A DNA stretch of 64,000 bases from Acinetobacter haemolyticus (GTDB taxonomy: Bacteria > Pseudomonadota > Gammaproteobacteria > Pseudomonadales > Moraxellaceae), in NCBI RefSeq assembly GCF_900406815.1, contig NZ_OVCN01000008.1, forward strand, positions 1-64,000, in the 5' to 3' direction. The number at the start of each line of letters is the position of its first letter. Positions within the stretch are counted from its first letter, which is position 1. The translations under genes and the position numbers were made by a program. The notes under the pieces are model-generated. The model had not been told where the DNA came from and searched no databases. It worked only from the letters and a program-made list of their open reading frames with translations. Below, piece by piece: positions 58,354 to 64,000 of the stretch.

Positions 58354-59673
58354 TTAACCGCCAAATGCAACAAACTTAAATACCCACAGTGCTGCAATGA
58401 TCCAAACCATATAAGGTACAGTCTTTGCTTTGCCGGTAAGAAGTTTAACCAATGCATAGCTAATAAAGCCCATTGCAATACCATCCGCAATCGAATAAGT
58501 GAATGGCATGAATACAATCGTTAAAAATGCTGGCACTGCTTCAGTGATATCATCCCAATCAATATGGGTGATGCCTTGAATCATCAATACACCAATAAAC
58601 AACAATGCTGGCGCTGTTGCAAAACCAGGTACAGATTGTGCAAGTGGTGCTAAAAATAAACAGCCCACAAATAACACAGCAACGACGACGGCCGTTAAAC
58701 CAGTACGACCACCTGCAGCGACACCAGAAGCAGATTCGATATATGGTGTTGTTGATGATGTCCCTAATGCAGCACCCGCAACAATCGCGGTGGAATCAGC
58801 AAATAATGCTTTCTTTAAACGCGGCAATTTACCATCTTTTAACAAACCTGCACGGTGCGAAACACCAACCAAGGTTCCTGTACTGTCAAATAAATCCACG
58901 ATGAAGAAAACGAAAATAACGCCAATCATGCTTGCAGTGAATAGACCTTCAAAGTCCATTTTCATAAATGTTGGTGCAATTGATGGAATCTGACCCACTA
59001 CACCCTTAAATTCATTTAAGCCTAAAGCCGTTGCAATCGCTGTAATCACCAAAATACTAATAATTATTGCACCCCGTATTTTGAACTGATGCAAAACCAC
59101 GATCATTAAAAAACCAAATAAAGCGAGCAATACGGTTGGCTGTTTGATATCTCCTAACCCGACTAAAGTTGCTGGATTATCAACAATAATTCCTGCATTT
59201 TTTAGTGCAATTAAAGCAAGGAATAATCCAATACCACCACCAATCGCAAGTTTTAATGACATGGGAATAGCATTGACAATTGCTTCACGAATTTTCATAA
59301 AACTAATTGCGAGGAATACCAACCCAGAAATGAAAACAGCAGCTAAAGCTGTTTCCCATGGCACTCCCATACCCAGACATACAGAGTAAGTAAAGTAAGC
59401 ATTCAGGCCCATACCAGGCGCTAACGCAATTGGATAATTCGCAATTAACCCCATCACTAAACAGCCAATTGCCGCAGCTAAGCAGGTTGCTACAAATACC
59501 GCACCATGATCCATTCCTGTTTCTGAAAGAATCAATGGATTTACAATAATGATGTAACACATGGTTAAAAATGTAGTTACACCTGCAAGAACTTCTGTTC
59601 TAAAACTCGTTTTGTTATCGCTTAATTTAAATAAGCGTTCTAACAAACCTGCCGAAGCATTAGGCGTTGCCAT
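58354..59673 (-). CDS. NCS2-family purine permease (AzgA/PbuG-like)
   Basis: A 439-residue transporter with about 12-14 membrane spans. FLTMCYIIIVNPLIL, APGMGLNAYFTYSV, GTSSTTPYIESASGVAAGGRTGLTA and YSIADGIAMGFISY are signatures of the COG2252 branch, which takes up adenine, guanine or hypoxanthine with protons. ATG at 59673 has AGGTG six bases upstream; TTG at 59688 has none. The deaminase starts 78 bases downstream on the same strand, so the two form an uptake-and-salvage unit. Confidence 0.92.
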   Translation of the reverse strand: MATPNASAGLLERLFKLSDNKTSFRTEVLAGVTTFLTMCYIIIVNPLILSETGMDHGAVFVATCLAAAIGCLVMGLIANYPIALAPGMGLNAYFTYSVCLGMGVPWETALAAVFISGLVFLAISFMKIREAIVNAIPMSLKLAIGGGIGLFLALIALKNAGIIVDNPATLVGLGDIKQPTVLLALFGFLMIVVLHQFKIRGAIIISILVITAIATALGLNEFKGVVGQIPSIAPTFMKMDFEGLFTASMIGVIFVFFIVDLFDSTGTLVGVSHRAGLLKDGKLPRLKKALFADSTAIVAGAALGTSSTTPYIESASGVAAGGRTGLTAVVVAVLFVGCLFLAPLAQSVPGFATAPALLFIGVLMIQGITHIDWDDITEAVPAFLTIVFMPFTYSIADGIAMGFISYALVKLLTGKAKTVPYMVWIIAALWVFKFVAFGG

Positions 59674-59714
59674 AATAGCACCTGTCAAAATCTAAGATCG
59701 TAGGAGATAAAATC

Positions 59715-59762
59715 TATACCTTTGTGTTTCAAACTTTTTTGAATTTTTCACCAAAAGGTATA
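59715..59762 (-). promoter_or_regulatory. Structured leader of the purine permease gene
   Basis: On the minus strand TATACCTTT (59762-59754) pairs with AAAGGTATA (59723-59715). Inside lies a second hairpin, TTCAAA-AAAG-TTTGAA (59743-59728). The element sits 41 bases before the start codon. It does not match the classical purine riboswitch. Confidence 0.5.
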
Positions 59763-59779
59763 CAAAGCTGAAAGCAATC

Positions 59780-59809
59780 TATATGCCAGCCCGATACGCA
59801 TCACGTCAA
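59780..59809 (-). promoter_or_regulatory. Possible promoter of the purine permease gene
   Basis: On the minus strand TTGACG (59809-59804) is followed after 18 bases by CATATA (59785-59780). Transcription from here would start just before the structured leader. Confidence 0.4.
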
Positions 59810-59838
59810 AACATGTATAAATCTAATTCCGCATCAAA

Positions 59839-59878
59839 ATATAAAAAGCCGCATAACAATATGCAGCTTTTTATTTAA
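59839..59878 (-). terminator. Terminator of the small anchored-protein gene
   Basis: AAAAAGC-c-GCAT pairs with ATGC-a-GCTTTTT with one mismatch; both sides carry A/T tracts. It lies 120 bases after the minus-strand small gene. Confidence 0.65.
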
Positions 59879-59997
59879 TGGTAAATATTTTAGCAGATTC
59901 TAATAGAAACTTGCGTACCTTCAATCAAAAAAAGATGACTTGCTGATCGCGATAATTACATCAAAATCGCTCAATACATCATCGCAAAACTTATCTT

Positions 59998-60183
59998 TTA
60001 TTGAGTTTGCTTTATATTATTCAAATGCGTATGTGGGTTATGTTGAATTTCATTCAAACTATGCTCAGCCTCATGAACAACTTTCATAAGTTCCTGATGT
60101 TTTTTCGTTTGTGCATCTTCATAACTTGTATAACCTAAAACGAGAATGGAAAATAAGAATAGGAGTACAAGTGCGATCTTCAT
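59998..60183 (-). CDS. 61-residue membrane-anchored or exported small protein
   Basis: A short gene with AAGAGAT eight bases before its ATG. Residues 1-18 (MKIALVLLFLFSILVLGY) form a signal anchor or signal peptide; the remaining 43 are polar, with His, Glu, Gln and Asn, predicted helical. No Cys, so not a lipoprotein. Function unknown. Confidence 0.6.
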   Translation of the reverse strand: MKIALVLLFLFSILVLGYTSYEDAQTKKHQELMKVVHEAEHSLNEIQHNPHTHLNNIKQTQ

Positions 60184-60324
60184 TATTATTATCTCTTTGT
60201 TAGTGTTTTCTCTGATTCTAGCAAATTTTGTGAATTTTTAGTTGTTTTTCTAAATTAATTCCATCCAAACAACATTTTTAGTTATCGTATAAAAAAGCTC
60301 CAGCACCCTCTTTGACGCAAAAGA

Positions 60325-60356
60325 AAAAAGCACTTTTGTGATCAAAAGTGCTTGTT
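60325..60356 (-). terminator. Terminator of the minus-strand TonB receptor gene
   Basis: AAGCACTTTTG (60328-60338) pairs with CAAAAGTGCTT (60343-60353); TTTTCTTTT follows on the minus strand. Confidence 0.85.
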
Positions 60357-60377
60357 ATATTGGACTTGTTTAAACCA

Positions 60378-62579
60378 TTAGAATTGATAATTTAAACGCA
60401 CCAGAAAATTACGCGGTGTGCCTGGCATCGACTCTGAACGCCAATATTCTTTATTAGTCAGATTGTTAACTGCGATCGTCAGGTTCCATGGATCAGCACT
60501 ATAACCAACCGCAGCATCCAGACGTGTAAAACCTTTAAAATCCATCGGCTCTCTGTCTAGATTACCATTGAGATATACCTTGGCATCCCCTACATAAGTT
60601 GCACCAATTTCTCCATAGATTTTATCTGTAGGTAAATAACGAACAAATAAATTTCCGATATGTTTTGGCACATTGTTCAGTTCTTTTCCAACATTTTTTG
60701 GTTTTTCTTTATCTTTAGTGACTTCTGCTTCCATATAGCTGTAGCCACCACGCACAAAAACATTATCTAGTGCACGTCCAATAAAGCTAAACTCCATTCC
60801 TCGAGAACGATGTTGACCACCGACTGCCCATTCTTCAGGTTTGTTCTCAGGATCTGGTTTATAGCGGATGTTATTCTTACGGATATCAAACACAGAAAAT
60901 TGAGTGTTCAAACGGTCATTTAACCAGTCACTTTTTACACCAACTTCATATTGCTCATTGTATTGGGGTTCAGCATCGTAAGCACTTGAATTTAAGGTCG
61001 GATCAATGCTAATCATGCCACGACCACCATAGGGAGCAAAACTCTTACTATAAGATGTGTAAAAACTTTGACTTTCTATTGGCTGCCAAACAAACCCCAT
61101 ATTTGGACTAAAAGTTTCTCCATCATAAGAATTTTCTTTGCCAGTCATTATATTACGTGTTTTAAATTCAAATTGGTCATAACGTGCTCCAAGCATCATT
61201 TTAATAGTTGGAGTAAGACTAACTAAATCTTGAATAAAAAAAGCTTTATTTTCCGCATTATGCTGACTATAGGAAGTCATTGGTGTACGACCAGACTCTT
61301 GATTAAAGGACGCTGATACATAATGGTCATTAGGATTGTACGGATTAATATATCCATAGTATTTACCTGCATAGGCACCACTAGAGTAGTTCCCTAATTT
61401 TGGATCACGGTTTTCATGAGTCCAATCGCTCCCCACCAAAATATTATGCTCGAATGGGCCAGTTTTGAACTTACCTGTAATATCAAATGTATTCATCACG
61501 GTTTTATTCATTGTTTCTTGCCAAGCATAACTCTGACGAAGATAACCATTCCAATCACATGCAACAGGCTTACTTTCTAATGTCAAATTATTATCACAAT
61601 AAGTTCCACCAAAGAAGTTATCAAAGTTTTGATATGCTTGACGGTAACTTGCAGCCCAATGAAACTTCCAATCTGGCGCAAAATCATATTTCACATCAGT
61701 ACGAACCATTTGTAATTCGTCTTCAATAAAATCTGAATTACGAGCAAAAGCATTTTTAATCGAAACGTCCTTTGGCAAGTTTTCATATGAAGGGCCACGA
61801 TCTGGTGTACGATCTAATTTGTCATAAGTATATTGAGTGGTCCAAAGTAACTTCTCATCATCACTACGATAAGTCACACTCGGAGAAATCATCTCTACTT
61901 GTGAACCGATACCTTTACGAAAGCTATTTGTATCAGCTTTTTCACCTGTTAAACGTATAGCCCAGTTATCGGTGAGAACTTGATTGACATCTAATGTCCC
62001 CCCAATATTTTCATAGGACCCTGCATATATACCAACTGAGCTTTTTGAATCAAAATTGGCAAACTTAGTCACCATATTGATTACACCACCGCCTGCTCCA
62101 CGCCCATACAACACAGAAGCAGGACCTTTTAGAATCTCAATACGCTCTACATTGGCGGTACTACGACGTAATTGACCGCTCTCACGAACGCCGTCACGAT
62201 AAATATCCCCTTCATCCGCTTTAAAACCGCGAAGTGAAATACCATCGCCACGTGTATCATAATTTGTTGATACCCCAGGAGTACCCTGTAACATCACGCT
62301 TAAATCATTTGCACCATAGATTTTATATTTTTGCACATCAATGGTATCAATGGTTTGTGGAATATCTTTTTTCTTTAATCCATTACGCGTCACACTAGCC
62401 TGATCATAATCAATATAACTTTTGATCGGATCAAGCTCACTCATCGCCTCAATTTTAATTGTAGGCATTACAGCAGTTTGTTCATTAGCGATTGCATACT
62501 GAACCTGTAACACCATCAAGCTTAGTACGCTAAATTTAAAGATAGGCTGTTTGAACAGACCTAATGCAGCAGACTTCAT
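60378..62579 (-). CDS. TonB-dependent siderophore receptor
   Basis: A 733-residue outer-membrane receptor for a ferric siderophore. Signal peptide about 1-32; plug domain about 55-200 with DIPQTIDTID, GISLRGFKADEGDIYRDG and VERIEILKGPASVLYGRGAGGGVINMVTK; then a 22-strand beta-barrel ending in LNYQF with the terminal Phe required for assembly. The FhuE/FcuA-like siderophore-receptor branch is likely; the ligand is unknown. ATG at 62579 has GGAA; the longer frame adds an unusual hydrophobic 30 residues. A Fur-box-like site lies 67 bases upstream. Confidence 0.9.
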   Translation of the reverse strand: MKSAALGLFKQPIFKFSVLSLMVLQVQYAIANEQTAVMPTIKIEAMSELDPIKSYIDYDQASVTRNGLKKKDIPQTIDTIDVQKYKIYGANDLSVMLQGTPGVSTNYDTRGDGISLRGFKADEGDIYRDGVRESGQLRRSTANVERIEILKGPASVLYGRGAGGGVINMVTKFANFDSKSSVGIYAGSYENIGGTLDVNQVLTDNWAIRLTGEKADTNSFRKGIGSQVEMISPSVTYRSDDEKLLWTTQYTYDKLDRTPDRGPSYENLPKDVSIKNAFARNSDFIEDELQMVRTDVKYDFAPDWKFHWAASYRQAYQNFDNFFGGTYCDNNLTLESKPVACDWNGYLRQSYAWQETMNKTVMNTFDITGKFKTGPFEHNILVGSDWTHENRDPKLGNYSSGAYAGKYYGYINPYNPNDHYVSASFNQESGRTPMTSYSQHNAENKAFFIQDLVSLTPTIKMMLGARYDQFEFKTRNIMTGKENSYDGETFSPNMGFVWQPIESQSFYTSYSKSFAPYGGRGMISIDPTLNSSAYDAEPQYNEQYEVGVKSDWLNDRLNTQFSVFDIRKNNIRYKPDPENKPEEWAVGGQHRSRGMEFSFIGRALDNVFVRGGYSYMEAEVTKDKEKPKNVGKELNNVPKHIGNLFVRYLPTDKIYGEIGATYVGDAKVYLNGNLDREPMDFKGFTRLDAAVGYSADPWNLTIAVNNLTNKEYWRSESMPGTPRNFLVRLNYQF

Positions 62580-62645
62580 AAAAATTCCAAAAAACTCAAA
62601 CAAACGTTCAAAAAATAAAATAAAAAAATGCGCTACAATTTTAAT

Positions 62646-62664
62646 AAAAATAATTCTCATTTTC
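62646..62664 (-). promoter_or_regulatory. Fur-box-like site
   Basis: On the minus strand GAAAATGAGAATTATTTTT agrees with the 19-base Fur consensus at 14 positions. Its place before the receptor start suggests iron repression; it also lies 191 bases from the divergent receptor. Confidence 0.65.
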
Positions 62665-62855
62665 ACCATATTTATACTTTTTCTTCCTGCTTTTGACTAT
62701 TTCTTATGCATCTTATTCAAGATAATTTTTACCACTTTGCTAAATACTTTTTATTATAAAAATTCCGTCTTTCTTCTGATCAAATTCCACTTTTCTTCAC
62801 AATTTTACATTAGGCTACACACAAAATAATTTGATCTTTTTTTGGGGTATTTATA

Positions 62856-64000
62856 ATGAAACCATCGCTCTACCATGTGAGATTGAGTCTGCTCAGCTCA
62901 GCCCTATTTACAATGAGTAGCTTCGTTTTTGCTGAAGATCAAAATATTGACTCCCCTCCAGTAGTTACTTCTACTCAAGTACTTCCAACACTGACATTTA
63001 ATGCATCTGCCGGACCCAAAAAACAACAGGATGATGATATCAGCGCGGTACCCAAGACGGTTATTACTCGTGAAGAAATGCGTGAGTACGGCGATCAAAC
63101 TGTGATGGATGCATTGCGGCGCGCCGCAGGTTTTCAGTTACCTAATTTTGGTCAAGGTCCACGCGGTGGTGGTGGCGCCTCAGGTATGCGTTTTCGTGGT
63201 GGAGGAGCTCCGACTTTCTTAATCAATGGTGAACCAATACAGGGTGGCCCACGTGGCGGTATGTCGATTATTGACACCATTACACCTGAAATGATTGAAC
63301 GTATTGAGGTGGTGAAGCAGCCAAGCGTGGCTCAATCTTCAGTTGCTTCCTCAGCAGTAATTAATATTATTCTCAAAGAACCAATGGACACCCGTATAAA
63401 TGGCACTGTTAAGCTAGGTTATGGCTTACGTGAAAGCGGACGACAAGAAATGGAAAGAAAGCAAATTGATGTCCAAGCTGATGGTCGTGAAAACCAGTGG
63501 TCTTATAGTCTTTCAGCCAATCAAATGTGGATCGATAATACCTCAGTTTCAAAAACCGAATCTGAGACAGGAACCCGTGAAAATCTGCGTACTATAAATC
63601 GTAGCATGCAAATGTTCTCACCACGTCTACAATATGATCTAGATGATCAACAAAAATTGATTGCAGAATTGTTTTACCGCAATATAAAAATGGAAGGTCA
63701 CTCAGCCAATCAAATACAAGACGATAAAAATGATAGTATCCGCTTGAATACGCGCTATGAACGTAAAGACAAAGATCTCAGTGATAAAATTCGTTTTTCA
63801 ATTGAAAGACAGACTGAAAGTCAACTGACACGTTCACCTGAGCAACGGATTTACACAGATGAAACTATCAACGAATACGGTTTAGCTTACGATGGTACGA
63901 GAAAGTTGGATGCAAATCGTCAAATTAAATTTGGATTCGACAATCGTTTTAGTGAACTCGATAGCAATGTCAGCGAAAGCCTGAATGAACAACGTTATGC
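62856..64000 (+). CDS. TonB-dependent receptor, 3' end beyond window
   Basis: An open frame of 381 codons running off the right edge. ATG at 62856 follows GGGG (62844-62847). Residues 1-27 are a signal peptide ending VFA. A plug domain follows: DDDISAVPKTVITREEMREYGDQTVMDALRRAAGFQLP, then RIEVVKQPSVAQSSVASSAVINIIL. The plug has an unusual Gly/Arg-rich insert (GPRGGGGASGMRFRGGGAPT and GGPRGG) where siderophore receptors have IRG. The rest starts a barrel. Substrate unknown; divergent from the other receptor. Confidence 0.85.
   Translation, partial: MKPSLYHVRLSLLSSALFTMSSFVFAEDQNIDSPPVVTSTQVLPTLTFNASAGPKKQQDDDISAVPKTVITREEMREYGDQTVMDALRRAAGFQLPNFGQGPRGGGGASGMRFRGGGAPTFLINGEPIQGGPRGGMSIIDTITPEMIERIEVVKQPSVAQSSVASSAVINIILKEPMDTRINGTVKLGYGLRESGRQEMERKQIDVQADGRENQWSYSLSANQMWIDNTSVSKTESETGTRENLRTINRSMQMFSPRLQYDLDDQQKLIAELFYRNIKMEGHSANQIQDDKNDSIRLNTRYERKDKDLSDKIRFSIERQTESQLTRSPEQRIYTDETINEYGLAYDGTRKLDANRQIKFGFDNRFSELDSNVSESLNEQRY

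Noticed and set aside
59689..59880. Classical purine riboswitch before the NCS2 permease
   Set aside because: The conserved loop-loop and core bases of the purine aptamer could not be found; only a different two-stem structure is present.
62551..62829. Hydrophobic 92-codon frame upstream of the receptor gene
   Set aside because: AT-rich promoter DNA; contains the Fur-like site and no ribosome site.

Overview
The window is chromosomal DNA from a gammaproteobacterium of the family Moraxellaceae, almost certainly Acinetobacter. The evidence is the AT-rich composition (about 40% GC by eye), an Hfq with a long glycine-rich tail built of GGFGGQ-type repeats, the gene orders tsaE-mutL-miaA-hfq, ppsR/ppsA, cyoABCDE, rpsF-rpsR-rplI-(TM2 gene)-dnaB-alr, purA-hisZ and lysC-csrA, and the protein sequences themselves. 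The species cannot be fixed from this window. I saw no tRNA, rRNA, insertion sequence, prophage or CRISPR array. Nearly all genes look intact; ahpF is cut at the left edge and a TonB-dependent receptor at the right edge.

Left third (1-24 kb): the end of ahpF (peroxide defence), a small alanine-rich lipoprotein, a beta-class glutathione transferase, a large secreted nuclease with a C-terminal sorting tail, trmB, a zinc-ribbon/glycine-zipper protein, a tautomerase-fold isomerase co-oriented with a Pif1-like helicase, an alpha/beta hydrolase followed by a glutamine amidotransferase, a 33-residue membrane peptide, then glnS, ppiB, lpxH, a nitroreductase, a drug/metabolite transporter, and the minus-strand operon tsaE-mutL-miaA-hfq. 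Two rRNA/tRNA pseudouridine synthases flank an orphan RelB/DinJ-type antitoxin and a GNAT acetyltransferase.

Middle (24-45 kb): a luciferase-like monooxygenase behind two tandem operator-like palindromes, a PAS-GGDEF-EAL protein, divergent ppsR and ppsA (gluconeogenesis and its regulator), a GYF-RDD membrane protein, the cytochrome bo3 oxidase operon cyoABCDE, the ribosomal protein operon rpsF-rpsR-rplI, a TM2 protein, dnaB, alr and a DoxX protein. Then come a bacterial proteasome homologue (Anbu type) and a divergent WYL-domain regulator, whose shared intergenic region holds two inverted copies of a CGTAA(A)TACGTAAT site, and a lipoprotein of unknown function.

Right third (45-64 kb): purA and hisZ, a second unknown lipoprotein, a small coiled-coil membrane protein, a GAPDH/Epd-family dehydrogenase, alaS, lysC, csrA, rnhB, a small lipoprotein, a cytochrome b561, an adenine/adenosine deaminase with its NCS2 purine permease (a purine-salvage unit with a structured leader), a small membrane-anchored protein, and two divergent TonB-dependent receptors; a Fur-box-like site lies in front of the minus-strand one.

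Most of the window is housekeeping. The most unusual signals are non-coding: three inverted repeats with pseudoknot topology just upstream of dnaB (38696-38813), a foldable leader before the purine permease (59715-59762), and the paired sites between the Anbu and WYL genes (42857-42946).
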